Notes under the pieces: generated by a model | Databases searched by the model: none | Seen by the model: only the letters and a program-made list of their open reading frames with translations | Told to the model about the DNA's origin: nothing | Source: Streptococcus sanguinis | Lineage (GTDB): Bacteria; Bacillota; Bacilli; Lactobacillales; Streptococcaceae | Length of the DNA: 64,000 nt | Direction of reading: 5' to 3' | Assembly (NCBI RefSeq): GCF_900635155.1 | Contig: NZ_LR134002.1 | Coordinates: 2,108,001-2,172,000 of the forward strand | Part shown: positions 9,801 through 17,678 of the stretch, one piece after another | Numbering within the stretch: the stretch's first letter is position 1 | Layout: each line of letters begins with the position of its first letter | Program-made: the position numbers and the translations under genes

Positions 9801-11231
9801 AATCTGAGGTAAAAAGGTTCTTTCCTTCTGTTCCTTGTCTTGAATGCGAGACTGTAATACTTGATAAAGACTTGTAAGCACAGCATCTTTCGTACGATCA
9901 TCATGTACAAAACCACGAACATTAATCATTGGTAACAGAAAATGAGGTAAAAACCGCCATTTCTTCCAAATTTGATCATAATCTTCCTGCGAAGTCAAAT
10001 TAACAAATATTACATCGTGATAAGAATGAAAAGCCGCAACTTGCAATAAAAGTTGCTGGATAAACAACTGACCTATGTCATGTTGAGCAACCAGCCCAAC
10101 AATATTCTGAGCAAGTGTTGTTGTAACTGGAACGCCTTTTTGTTTCTCATAAGTCTTTAACAAATCTTGAGAAAAAATTGTCAGCTTATCTTTGGTTAAA
10201 AAGTCTGTTTGATAATCAATTTGAAGCTGACTATCAATATCTCCCAAGCCAAGCGAGACAGTCATAAAATCCTCATTAAAAGGTAAGCGTTCATAGAGAC
10301 GTTCATCATAACGCTTAATCATATCAATTAACGTATTGATATTTGGTTGCTGATAAAATAGAATATTCTTTTCCTCTGCATAATGCTTATGTAGAGTGGA
10401 TAATTGTTTTAATAAGTACGCTTCGTAATCTTCTACCCTTGTTATCTTCTTTTGTTTATACTCTTTTTTATCAGTAAAATAACTCGTAATTGAAAATGCA
10501 GCTGTAAGAACACTCATCCCCCCCATACTCAACATCATAATGGCATTTCGTCCCATTAAAACCACTACCAATCCAGAAAGAGCAACCATACCTAAAGGTG
10601 GAACAATTGCTCGCCAAATAGCATTTTTAGGTTTTGTTGGGGGATTTTTAGGTTTTTCTATTCTCTGACGTTTATCGTATATCGTGGGGAGTACTCGAGG
10701 GCTACGACGATAAACTGGGAAATTAGATTGATAAATTGACTTTTTCTCTTCCAACAGGACACTTTGACTATTGAAATTTGCTTTCTCAAAGAACGATGAA
10801 ATTTGCCATTGATTTTCTAAAAACTCTATAAAATAGTTCTCTACAAAAATACTATCTCCTTTTTTAAATTCAGAAATAATATCAGAAGAAATCAATTGCT
10901 CGTTCAAATAGAAGACACAGCCATTTGGATAGAGATAAACTTTACCATTGGAGAACAAAACATAGGCTTTCGAGTGAATGAGGAGATCTGCTTCTTTCTC
11001 TTTTGAAATAATAAAATCTTGATTTGGAGGAGAAATGTAACTAACAGAAATGTCACTCTCTTCTTCAAGGACAAAAACAGTCTTATTTTCAATAGTATTT
11101 TTTCCTCTGGTTAATTCTTTTCCATTAGAGTAGACCTTACTATCATTCACGTTGAAAAAAAGTCCTTGCACTTCAACACTGTCGCCTTCCATAAAAGTGA
11201 GTAAAGAAAGTCGCTTACCAAATATAACCAC
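6873..11231 (-). CDS. essC: Type VII secretion ATPase EssC
   Basis: EssC is the membrane-bound FtsK/SpoIIIE motor that recruits and drives out WXG100 and LXG substrates. It has two N-terminal FHA-like beta domains, two membrane helices near residues 205-245, a first ATPase domain with Walker A GTTGSGKSE near residue 640, a second with ASPGFGKSQAL near residue 990, and a third near 1270 whose P-loop region (MDDTPSQTYSIE) has lost the Walker lysine, as is common for D3. The annotated start is a GTG that matches where other EssC proteins begin. A better ribosome site precedes an ATG at 11310 overlapping the essB stop, but that frame closes after 18 codons unless one T is removed from the T7 run at 11283-11289. 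Confidence 0.93.
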   Translation of the reverse strand: MVIFGKRLSLLTFMEGDSVEVQGLFFNVNDSKVYSNGKELTRGKNTIENKTVFVLEEESDISVSYISPPNQDFIISKEKEADLLIHSKAYVLFSNGKVYLYPNGCVFYLNEQLISSDIISEFKKGDSIFVENYFIEFLENQWQISSFFEKANFNSQSVLLEEKKSIYQSNFPVYRRSPRVLPTIYDKRQRIEKPKNPPTKPKNAIWRAIVPPLGMVALSGLVVVLMGRNAIMMLSMGGMSVLTAAFSITSYFTDKKEYKQKKITRVEDYEAYLLKQLSTLHKHYAEEKNILFYQQPNINTLIDMIKRYDERLYERLPFNEDFMTVSLGLGDIDSQLQIDYQTDFLTKDKLTIFSQDLLKTYEKQKGVPVTTTLAQNIVGLVAQHDIGQLFIQQLLLQVAAFHSYHDVIFVNLTSQEDYDQIWKKWRFLPHFLLPMINVRGFVHDDRTKDAVLTSLYQVLQSRIQDKEQKERTFLPQIVIVISDDRLLSGHAINESLSRADLASFGVTVIWVKESRRQLPETVTTLIDLKNGDTATLINNRGIYVNQVFTPYPLIDDYEGAVRSLSNLIHEETQKNALPDAITFLELYNVEQVGDLNISSRWARGDTSKSLAVPLGVRGKDDIVYLNLHERAHGPHGLVAGTTGSGKSEILQSYILSLALNFSPEDIGFLPIDFKGGGMANLFKDLPHLMGVITNLDGAGIQRALASIRAELQKRQRLFGRFGVNHINGYTKLYKEGRSGIEGDFPTEPLPHLFLISDEFAELKQNEPEFMTELVTTARIGRSLGIHLILATQKPSGVVNDQIWSNSRFKLALKVAEKADSNEIIKTPDAASITQPGRAYLQVGNNEIYELFQSAWSGARYAPTVKARSEEVDNRLWIINELGQYELATTDLSYLEEMVSTDANTDETELDAVVEYIAQHAKNVDLCIPAKPWLPPLDEDITSPILTTKWTEKKLHKAPFALMDIPSEQAQRMLEFDLEEFSHSIIYASPGFGKSQALQTLVMNFARLNRPDQMHFNLFDFGTNGLFPLKGLPHVADIATLDDAEKLLKLLKSLQKEIQKRRDLLAEYGVTSIEQYEQKTGQYLPFILNIVDSYDTVRDHPLESSVESAFHQVLREGASLGIYLIATVLRNTTMKLSMRSNFATQFVLYLVDKDSKKDLIGFDALADQVIPGRGQIRFEEPIRFQVYLATEGSSNLERLQSLENAIEVMDKLWDGSRPEAVPMLANEITFEQFENDVAVQEERQKYNIPIGYDKETTLVRSIEPMNYEFILLMDDTPSQTYSIERTILSAFSEFSGKVDRVVVDTDGRFVGMNEYFDTRIEEANISQFLGELLGIIQSGKRREQPMFVYLPDINLAGDKIVLMDKDVNTLFTKSSSVNIHLIFHGYQSGIVSKFTPFFKRLRQNVPMGTFGTIFNEQKVVPGRTQYNEPLVELNETQFFVGRSVHRLRIPQEK

Positions 11232-11302
11232 TTTAATTTGCCCTGAAATTTTATTAGAAACCGGTTCTTTTTCTGTATTGTGAAAAAAATTTCTTATCTT
11301 CT

Positions 11303-12441
11303 CTACTCATCTTTTTCTTCACCTACTTTTACACCTAGTTTTTTAGAAAGCTCTTCGATTTCTTTACGATATTCACTTAATTTTTTTTGTTTTTTAGCAC
11401 CCTTCATATTCTTATCTTCACGGGTTTGTTCATATAAATTAGTATAAGCGTGTAAGGTCAACTGATCATCCCCAATGTTCTGAGCTAAATCTAGAGATTT
11501 TTTATAGTCTCCCCTTCCAAGATAAATCCAATAATCTAAAAGATTTTCCTCGCTAGATGGAGTGATTGTATTTAAAACGCTTGATTTCTGCTCCTCAGAC
11601 AAGTTATCTAAATGAACATAAGAGGATGCTAAAACATATTTTGCTTCTTTACCTAAACGATTTACTTGAAATTTTTGTAAATCATCTGCCACATCATCAT
11701 AATGTTTAGAAATAAAATGACTTTGGTGCATCCACTGTCGCACGCTGAACTGGGATAGACCAAAAATAAAAATATGCTGCAAAAGCTCCTAAAGCAACAG
11801 TTGTAACGCTAAAAATTCCCATTCCAATAGAAAAAATACGCCAACTCCGTTTTGAAACAACTATCTTTGTTTTCTTTTCTTCTTGATAAGCTTTGTCATA
11901 AGCTTCATTAACATATTTTATTACTTCATCATATGTCTTACATGCAGCTATATCCTGTACCAATGAATCTCTTATTGCAGCTATACCATCTATTAGTAAT
12001 TCAAAATCAAGTTTTTGGTCGTAGAATAGAGACAACCAAAGCCTTGTAGCTCATTAGAAACGTCTCTGAAGTATAAGGTATAGGACTCATAATTCCTTCT
12101 AAACCCAAAATGAAGAATCTTAACAACACTTCCTTGTAGAAATATATTTTTCGGATGGATATAAGGTACCTTAAAATTATGCTCAGAGAATGTCAAAGAC
12201 TCCATTTTCTGAGCCAACTCCAAACGCTTTACTTCTGTCATCTCTTCCGCAATAAGCTCTTTAAGACTATAAGAATATTTTGGCTTATCATAAATTAGTG
12301 ATAAAAACCATTATCTTCTAATGTCACGGAAGCATCCACATAATTTTCAATTGTAGATAATTTTTGACGAGAAAAATGGCTGGCAGGCAGAATAACCTTG
12401 ACCTTTTCCTTGCTATATTTAATTTCAATTTTATCACTCAT
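11303..12441 (-). pseudogene. essB: EssB (YukC-like) type VII secretion protein, broken by three frameshifts
   Basis: EssB is an essential membrane subunit with a cytoplasmic pseudokinase domain, one membrane helix and an extracytoplasmic helical domain. The protein is recognisable only when three frames are joined: MSDKIEIKYSKEKVK from 12441 to a stop at 12295, MTEVKRLELAQKMESL to about 12035, then IAAIRDSLVQDI through the helix FSVTTVALGAFAAYFYF, and finally the YDDVADDLQKFQ region to the stop at 11303. The shifts map near A-runs on the plus strand at 12303-12307, 12038-12040 and 11714-11717, and each is repaired by a single-base change. The repaired protein would be about 378 aa. The start overlaps the esaB stop. 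It is either a real pseudogene or a cluster of sequence errors. Confidence 0.85.
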
Positions 12442-12688
12442 TTATAATTACCTCCAATACATCTCCATCCCCTAATGGATATTCCTTTAAAGCTCTATGC
12501 TGTTCTATTCTTAGAAGCTTTCCTCGAACCTCTAAATGCCAATTATTTTGATGAATAGATAATGTTTTATCTAGATTGTTTGAACACATTAACATCTTTA
12601 CTCCCTGTAAAGATAATAATTTAGAAAAGCGAATATCTATTTCCTTATCTTCATATCTAATTGTTGCGTTTAAATATTTTTCCCCCAT
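12434..12688 (-). CDS. esaB: Type VII secretion protein EsaB (YukD, ubiquitin-like)
   Basis: A small cytosolic protein with a ubiquitin-like fold found in all type VIIb loci; it supports secretion, possibly by docking to EssC or acting as a regulator. The 84 residues begin with a beta strand (NATIRYEDKEIDIRF) and end LGDGDVLEVIINE, the typical close of YukD-like proteins. A strong site (AGGAAGGA) precedes the ATG at 12688 even though this places the start inside the end of essA (32-nt overlap). The stop overlaps the essB start, so the three genes should be translationally coupled. Confidence 0.9.
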   Translation of the reverse strand: MGEKYLNATIRYEDKEIDIRFSKLLSLQGVKMLMCSNNLDKTLSIHQNNWHLEVRGKLLRIEQHRALKEYPLGDGDVLEVIINE

Positions 12689-13139
12689 GAAAAATCCTTC
12701 CTAAATAAATTCCAATTAAAATCATTGCTACAATAAATAATACTACACCAAGAATTGACCATATCATTGTGGCCCCTGATTCCTCTGTGTCTACAATAAT
12801 ATTGTCAGAAACCTGATAGTTCTGAAAAAGAGCATGTCGATAAACTTGGAGGTCGAGTCCATCACCACTCCGAACTTCTTTCTTACTGAAATTAGCTTGG
12901 TTTGCAGTCTTAAGCATTTCCTGAGCATCAGTTTTAGATTTCGTCGCTTCTTGCTCTATTCTATCCATAAATAAGTTCGGTGCATAAATATGCTCAATTT
13001 CATTACCTTGGGAACGCTGCTTTTTTTGCGTTATCGAATCTGTTTTTAAATCTAACTCACCGTCCTTAGCATAAACAGTGCTTCCAGTAAACAATAACAA
13101 TAAAAATATCACTAAAACTCGACTTGATTTTTTCAACAT
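12657..13139 (-). CDS. essA: Type VII secretion membrane protein EssA
   Basis: EssA is a small membrane component of type VIIb secretion. The 160-aa protein has an N-terminal signal-like helix (VLVIFLLLLFTGSTVYA, about residues 9-25), a charged extracytoplasmic region, and a C-terminal helix (WSILGVVLFIVAMILIGIYL, about 127-147) followed by a basic tail. It is the first machinery gene, about 550 bp downstream of the last effector-module gene and separated from it by a terminator, so the machinery genes probably have their own promoter. EssA proteins are poorly conserved, so the call leans on topology and on position before esaB. Confidence 0.8.
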   Translation of the reverse strand: MLKKSSRVLVIFLLLLFTGSTVYAKDGELDLKTDSITQKKQRSQGNEIEHIYAPNLFMDRIEQEATKSKTDAQEMLKTANQANFSKKEVRSGDGLDLQVYRHALFQNYQVSDNIIVDTEESGATMIWSILGVVLFIVAMILIGIYLGRIFHGGKIFKRNN

Positions 13140-13648
13140 TTCATCTCTGCTTTCTAGCTTAAAAGACTTAAAAAATATTTAGCATCAATAAGTAAGTTAT
13201 AAATATTCCTAAACAACATTTACCTATCATAACAAGCTTTAATAAATTTTATATTGACTAGTCTCATTCAAATATTAGTCTTATTTTATCACGAATTGTA
13301 TCAATATTCAAACTTTCAAACAGTTATTCACAAGCAGATTGTACTGTTGTGACAAAAAATATAGCACCTAATTAAATTTAGATACTATGATATATAACTC
13401 TGAATCCAAATATACTGACCCGATTCAATTGCGGTATGTCTTACTTCCCTAAGGTACTTCTGATTTATCGCCGATTAATATTCAAATATTATTGCTCAGG
13501 GTGTTATCTATTCTCTTTATTTAATGGTATTTTTTATTTCTTGCGCTACTCAAAACATCTCTAAATATCTTTCCCATAATCTTTTCATCAGAAAGTACAT
13601 TGAAAGGACATTTCGACTGCGATTATATCACAAACGAAGTGATCTCAA
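13140..13648. other. Long untranslated region upstream of essA
   Basis: About 510 bp with no credible coding frame. Two minus-strand promoters can be proposed and are listed separately. If the distal one is used, the essA mRNA would have a leader of roughly 475 nt, long enough to hold a regulatory RNA. Stop codons interrupt all minus-strand frames here; no gene relic was recognised. Confidence 0.4.
13283..13311 (-). promoter_or_regulatory. Candidate proximal promoter of the essA-esaA operon
   Basis: Read on the minus strand: TTGAAT (13306-13311), 17 nt, TAAAAT (13283-13288), about 140 nt before the essA start. It is close to the sigma-A consensus but in AT-rich sequence, so a chance match is possible. 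Confidence 0.35.
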
Positions 13649-13650
13649 GA
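13622..13650 (-). promoter_or_regulatory. Candidate distal extended -10 promoter with inverted repeat
   Basis: Minus strand TGATATAAT (TATAAT at 13622-13627 with TG at -15/-14), with TCTTGA 17 nt upstream. An inverted repeat ATCAC-N7-GTGAT covers the spacer. It sits directly after the effector-module terminator, a natural place to restart transcription for the machinery genes. Confidence 0.4.
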
Positions 13651-13677
13651 AAAAAATCGCTCTAATATAGCGATTCT
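13650..13677 (-). terminator. Terminator after effector module A
   Basis: Stem AATCGCT/AGCGATT (13655-13661 and 13669-13675) with a T-rich run on the minus strand (A-run on plus). It lies just past the stop of the 104-aa DUF4176 gene. An identical hairpin follows module B at 16393-16413. Confidence 0.75.
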
Positions 13678-13691
13678 TCTTATATCATTAT

Positions 13692-14006
13692 TTAAATAGA
13701 ACCTTTTGGAACTTCTGCTGACTTCATCCAAGTATCATAATGCTCTTCAAAAGCCTTCTCATCTTCGTTTCTATATCCCTCAAATAAAACTTCTTTGACA
13801 TTTTCTCTATTGAAAAAGAACAAATTGTCTGGTGTCTGCATCCCGTTCGGAATAACTACTGAACCGTAGTCAAAATAGACACTCTTAGTCCCTCCTTTAC
13901 CATCTTCCACTTCGATTACACTAGCTCGTGAAACAATCATCACTTCACTACCATCACCATTTTTGAGGGTTACAACTGAACCCAAAGGTAAAATTTTATC
14001 TGTCAT
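13692..14006 (-). CDS. DUF4176 protein, module A
   Basis: A 104-aa soluble protein built around the DUF4176 core: LPLGSVVTLKNGDG near residues 6-19, MIVSRASV, and YFDYGSVVIPNGM near 45-57. Proteins of this family occur beside LXG toxins, and some act as chaperones that help load the LXG domain for export; a targeting or chaperone role here is inference. The amino-acid sequence is identical to the copy at 16430-16744. It is the last gene of module A, behind the immunity gene, with a good ribosome site (AAGGAGAAG) before the ATG. Confidence 0.85.
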   Translation of the reverse strand: MTDKILPLGSVVTLKNGDGSEVMIVSRASVIEVEDGKGGTKSVYFDYGSVVIPNGMQTPDNLFFFNRENVKEVLFEGYRNEDEKAFEEHYDTWMKSAEVPKGSI

Positions 14007-14153
14007 TTTCTTCTCCTTGTTTTTCCAATTTTTCTACATTGCTTAGCGCAATAAAGTTCAACAATATTCTTAGAAGTCAAAAAATCACTATTGCATCTCT
14101 TGACATTAAAAAAATTAATCTCTACATCTTAAAACATCAAAAGTCCATTAATG

Positions 14154-14891
14154 TTATTTATGTAATTCTTTTGTCACAATAGCTCTATCTGGTCCGACAC
14201 TCACTTCTAAATATAGTTCAGGATTGTCGTCATCTCTACATACTACACTCAGTTTTCCAGATTCAAATTTCTCCGTTATGTCTAAAATACTAGGAATATT
14301 ATTCTGATTATATATAACAAAAGCAACTCCAAGTAAAAGCCCTGCAAACATTATCTTAAAAATCTCTCCTCCAATCTGTTGCCCTAAAAAACTGTTGAAG
14401 TGGAAAATAAAATCATAGATATAGTAGAAACCCACTGCAGGAATAGTAAACAACAAAGCATTAAATAAAAAAGTATTATTGCGCTTCTCTTTTTCGCTCA
14501 AGTTCTTTTCTTTTAAATCCTCTGAATCACAAATAGTAAAAAGACTGACCGTTTGAGTAGTCACTTGCGCTCTATTGATATTTCGATACAAGGCTCGTTC
14601 TACAAGGATAGTAATGAAAGCAAACTCTGCTATCCAGATAAGAATAACACTCCAAAAAGCAATCATGCTATAAGTTCCTTGTAAAAATAGACTAAAGAAG
14701 GAAGAAATGCCACTTCCGCTAGCTATAAAGAGAACAACTAATAGAGGAATATGTCGATTCATCTTATTTGACTTCTCTGTATCTAATAGTTTACTCTTTG
14801 GAGCTTCTAAAACTTCATGGGTCTTACGATCATAATAAATGGCTTTGTCATAATATTGATTCAAATAAAAACGACGTCTTCTAAAAAACAT
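14154..14891 (-). CDS. Membrane immunity protein to TelE-like toxin (TipE-like), module A
   Basis: A 245-aa membrane protein directly downstream of the glycine-zipper toxin gene, the usual place for the cognate immunity gene. It has four predicted helices (roughly residues 49-70, 77-100, 142-165 and 177-199) and an acidic C-terminal tail (RDDDNPELYLEVSVGP). The start at 14891 (MFFRRRRF) is chosen because it aligns with the module B paralogue; the upstream extension would overlap the toxin gene. Compared with the paralogue at 16896-17645, the first 110 residues or so and the last 20 are nearly identical, while the middle differs strongly. Blocking a membrane pore is inferred from the toxin type. 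Confidence 0.75.
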   Translation of the reverse strand: MFFRRRRFYLNQYYDKAIYYDRKTHEVLEAPKSKLLDTEKSNKMNRHIPLLVVLFIASGSGISSFFSLFLQGTYSMIAFWSVILIWIAEFAFITILVERALYRNINRAQVTTQTVSLFTICDSEDLKEKNLSEKEKRNNTFLFNALLFTIPAVGFYYIYDFIFHFNSFLGQQIGGEIFKIMFAGLLLGVAFVIYNQNNIPSILDITEKFESGKLSVVCRDDDNPELYLEVSVGPDRAIVTKELHK

Positions 14892-14925
14892 ATATTTCTT
14901 CTTTCTAATGCTTATCCGACTTCCG

Positions 14926-16308
14926 TCACCACAGCTTGGGTAGCTTCCACTCTCCATGTGAAAACTTATCCCATACATGGTTGATACCTTTTCCTACTGC
15001 ATCTCCGATAATCGTTCCTGCTACTGTACCTATTACTGTTCCTACTACAGGGATTGGAATAGCAGAGCCAATAACTGCTCCGAATTGAGCTCCAACTACC
15101 GCGCCACTAAAGGTACCTGCTGCATGGCCGACTCCATCAGCTAGTGCATGAGCATCCCCATATTTCCCCCTATTCTGTTGGAATGTATCCCAACCATCTT
15201 TCAACGCTAATACTGTACCGATAGCGCCTACATTTTTTACTGCTCCGAGACCTTTCTGAGACACAGCAGATTTCATGTTTCTGAATATATCTGCTTTAAG
15301 AATATCTTTATTAAGATGGCCTAGAGAATCTTTTACAAAACGCACATCATCTACATGGCCTCCGATGAATTTACCAAATTTAGTAGCCCAACCAGCAATC
15401 TTTTCTCCTCTTGCAAAAGATTTAGCTGCTCTTGCAAGAGCTTGAGTCCCAGTACGAGTGCCAGAATTAATCATAACAAAATTAGCTCCTCTAACACCGT
15501 ATTGAAGCAATTTACGGCCTGCCGATTTCCTAATTAAGGAATTTACCATTGCTCCAGCCTTAGTTGAAGCTGCTTTAAAGCCATCTATTCCTAAAGATTC
15601 CGCAATAGATTTTAGTTCTTCTACAATATAGTCTAACACCTTTATAGGTGTCGAATTTAAAACAGAATTGGTAACTTCCTCAACTCCATCCATAAAGGCA
15701 GTGCCTTTATAAAATGCCTGTGCTTCTTTTGAAGTAAAGGAACTCTTACCTGCTCCTTCCAGTCCCTTCAGAGCAGTCGCCTGAACTTGCAAGAGCTTAC
15801 TATACTCATCTCCTCGTTTCCAACCATTAAAGCTGGCCATATTAGTTTTAGTATCGGTCAAAATGGTCTTTCCTTCTGACAAAGGAGTGGTAATTGCGCT
15901 GGCATCTGGATTCGTCAGACTGATAATATCAGAGATGGAGCTATAAATATTTGCAGTTGCTTGATTCACCGTACTAATATTGGTCTCTATACTCGAAAAG
16001 CCATCTAAAAGCCCCTGCAAATAATCCGTATCAATAATTGCATCTGCTGCGGTCTCTGAGACTGTTGATTTAAACTGTTCGATAGTCTTATCGTATTGAG
16101 CAGAAAGAACGGCTAAAGCATTGGAAAAATTCGTCAATAAGGGAACCTGATGATTGCTAATTTTGGCATCAATTGCTCCCTTGACATCTCCTTTGAGACT
16201 TTCCGAATTGACCAAACTTACAAAAGAGGTCTTAGCTGTCTCAAGCTGACTAGTAATCGAGGTTTGTGAGTTAGACAATGCTGTCTTCTGGTTATGAACC
16301 TCTGTCAA
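14926..16308 (-). CDS. LXG-domain toxin with glycine-zipper C-terminus (TelE-like), module A
   Basis: A 460-aa predicted type VIIb effector. The helical N-terminal half (about residues 1-210) is of the LXG type that guides export. The C-terminal region ends in a glycine-rich repeat (FSGAVVGAQFGAVIGSAIP, then PVVGTVIGTVAGTIIGDAVG, about residues 395-440) typical of membrane-inserting glycine zippers and matching TelE-type pore formers. It differs from the module B toxin at only about five residues. Its start is odd: homology to module B breaks exactly at the 5' end, the native MKID start is lost, and the best remaining start is TTG at 16308 behind AGAAGG. Expression may therefore be weak. Confidence 0.85.
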   Translation of the reverse strand: MTEVHNQKTALSNSQTSITSQLETAKTSFVSLVNSESLKGDVKGAIDAKISNHQVPLLTNFSNALAVLSAQYDKTIEQFKSTVSETAADAIIDTDYLQGLLDGFSSIETNISTVNQATANIYSSISDIISLTNPDASAITTPLSEGKTILTDTKTNMASFNGWKRGDEYSKLLQVQATALKGLEGAGKSSFTSKEAQAFYKGTAFMDGVEEVTNSVLNSTPIKVLDYIVEELKSIAESLGIDGFKAASTKAGAMVNSLIRKSAGRKLLQYGVRGANFVMINSGTRTGTQALARAAKSFARGEKIAGWATKFGKFIGGHVDDVRFVKDSLGHLNKDILKADIFRNMKSAVSQKGLGAVKNVGAIGTVLALKDGWDTFQQNRGKYGDAHALADGVGHAAGTFSGAVVGAQFGAVIGSAIPIPVVGTVIGTVAGTIIGDAVGKGINHVWDKFSHGEWKLPKLW

Positions 16309-16392
16309 TCTACCTTCTATCTGTAATGAAGCAGAAAAAACAAAGTCATCCGTTCTGAATTAAACTATGAATCCAGAAACTGATAAATGAAA
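16309..16392. other. Junction between tandem effector modules
   Basis: About 80 bp of sequence found in neither module. To its right module B begins at the shared AATCGCT hairpin; to its left module A ends exactly at the toxin start. It is the breakpoint of the duplication. No insertion sequence or recombinase site is visible. Confidence 0.6.
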
Positions 16393-16416
16393 AATCGCTC
16401 TAATATAGCGATTCTT
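16390..16416 (-). terminator. Terminator after effector module B
   Basis: Stem AATCGCT (16393-16399) with AGCGATT (16407-16413), an A-run upstream on plus giving U's on the minus transcript. It is the same hairpin as at 13655-13675 and would reduce transcription from module B into module A. Confidence 0.7.
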
Positions 16417-16429
16417 CTTATATCATTAT

Positions 16430-16744
16430 TTAAATAGAACCTTTTGGAACTTCTGCTGACTTCATCCAAGTATCATAATGCTCTTCAAAAGCCTTCTCAT
16501 CTTCGTTTCTATATCCCTCAAATAAAACTTCTTTGACATTTTCTCTATTGAAAAAGAACAAATTGTCTGGTGTCTGCATCCCGTTCGGAATAACTACTGA
16601 ACCGTAGTCAAAATAGACACTCTTAGTCCCTCCTTTACCATCTTCCACTTCGATTACACTAGCTCGTGAAACAATCATCACTTCACTACCATCACCATTT
16701 TTGAGGGTTACAACTGAACCCAAAGGTAAAATTTTATCTGTCAT
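16430..16744 (-). CDS. DUF4176 protein, module B
   Basis: A 104-aa protein identical in amino-acid sequence to the module A copy (13692-14006), with the same LPLGSVV and YFDYGSVVIPNGM core and the same ribosome site. Total identity of this gene while the neighbouring immunity genes differ implies recent duplication or gene conversion. The likely role, inferred from family context, is help in LXG effector handling. Confidence 0.85.
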   Translation of the reverse strand: MTDKILPLGSVVTLKNGDGSEVMIVSRASVIEVEDGKGGTKSVYFDYGSVVIPNGMQTPDNLFFFNRENVKEVLFEGYRNEDEKAFEEHYDTWMKSAEVPKGSI

Positions 16745-16895
16745 TTTCTTCTCCTTGTTTTTCCAATTTTTCTACATTGCTTAGCGCAATAAAGTTCAAC
16801 AATATTCACTAGAAATCAAAAAGTCACTATTGCATCTCTTGACTTTAAAACAAAAATTAATCTCCATATCTTAAAGCATCTCAAAACTTTCTTCT

Positions 16896-17645
16896 TTACT
16901 TATGTAATTCTTTTGTCACAATAGCTCCATCCGGTCCGACGCTCACTTCTAGATAGACATCTGGATCGTCGTCAGCTCTACATATCACATTAAGTTTTCC
17001 AGCACGGAATAAATCCAATATATCAAAACTTTTGGGAAGATTGTTCTGATTATATAATACAAAAGAAACACCTAGCAAAAGTCCTGATGCAACAATTTTA
17101 AATATCTCTCCTCCAATAGGATTACCTAACAAGTCTTTATAATTAAAAATGAAATCATAGGCATAGAAGAATCCAACCAAGGGGACTAGAAAAATCAATC
17201 CTTTTATCAAGCGTGTAGCATTGCGGCTATCTTTTTCACTCATCTCAATCTCTGCCTCCACTTCCTTGGCTTCGTCTGACTTTTCCATAATCACCCGACA
17301 AACCGTTTGAGAGGTCACTTGTGCTCTGTTGACATTTCGATACAAGGCGCGTTCTACGAGGATAGTAATAAAGGTAAACTCTGCTATCCATATAAGAATA
17401 ACACTCCAAAAAGTAGTCATGCTATAAGTTCCTTGTAAAAATAGACTAAAGAAGGAAGAAATGCCACTTCCGCTAGCTATAAAGAGAACAACTAATAGAG
17501 GAATATGTCGATTCATCTTATTTGATTTCTCTGTATCTAATAGTTTACTCTTTGGTGCCTCTAAAAGTTCGTGGGTCTTACAATCAAAATAAATAGCTTT
17601 ATCGCCATATTGATTAAAAAACATACGACGTCTTATAAAAAACAT
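16896..17645 (-). CDS. Membrane immunity protein to TelE-like toxin (TipE-like), module B
   Basis: A 249-aa four-helix membrane protein directly downstream of the module B toxin. N-terminal residues 30-110 and the C-terminal VSVGPDGAIVTKELHK are shared with the module A paralogue. The linker (residues 120-145, with EAKEVEAEIEMSEKD) and helices three and four (LIKGLIFLVPLVGFFYAYDF) have diverged. Immunity is inferred from position and topology. Since the paired toxins are almost the same, either protein might protect against both, or the divergence may extend protection to foreign variants. Confidence 0.75.
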   Translation of the reverse strand: MFFIRRRMFFNQYGDKAIYFDCKTHELLEAPKSKLLDTEKSNKMNRHIPLLVVLFIASGSGISSFFSLFLQGTYSMTTFWSVILIWIAEFTFITILVERALYRNVNRAQVTSQTVCRVIMEKSDEAKEVEAEIEMSEKDSRNATRLIKGLIFLVPLVGFFYAYDFIFNYKDLLGNPIGGEIFKIVASGLLLGVSFVLYNQNNLPKSFDILDLFRAGKLNVICRADDDPDVYLEVSVGPDGAIVTKELHK

Positions 17646-17678
17646 TCTAGCCTCTTTCTAATATTTATCGGATTCCCG

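Noticed and set aside
13430..13650. A decayed gene or insertion sequence upstream of essA
   Set aside because: All frames carry many stops and no transposase-like or toxin-like words were found; it was treated as leader sequence.
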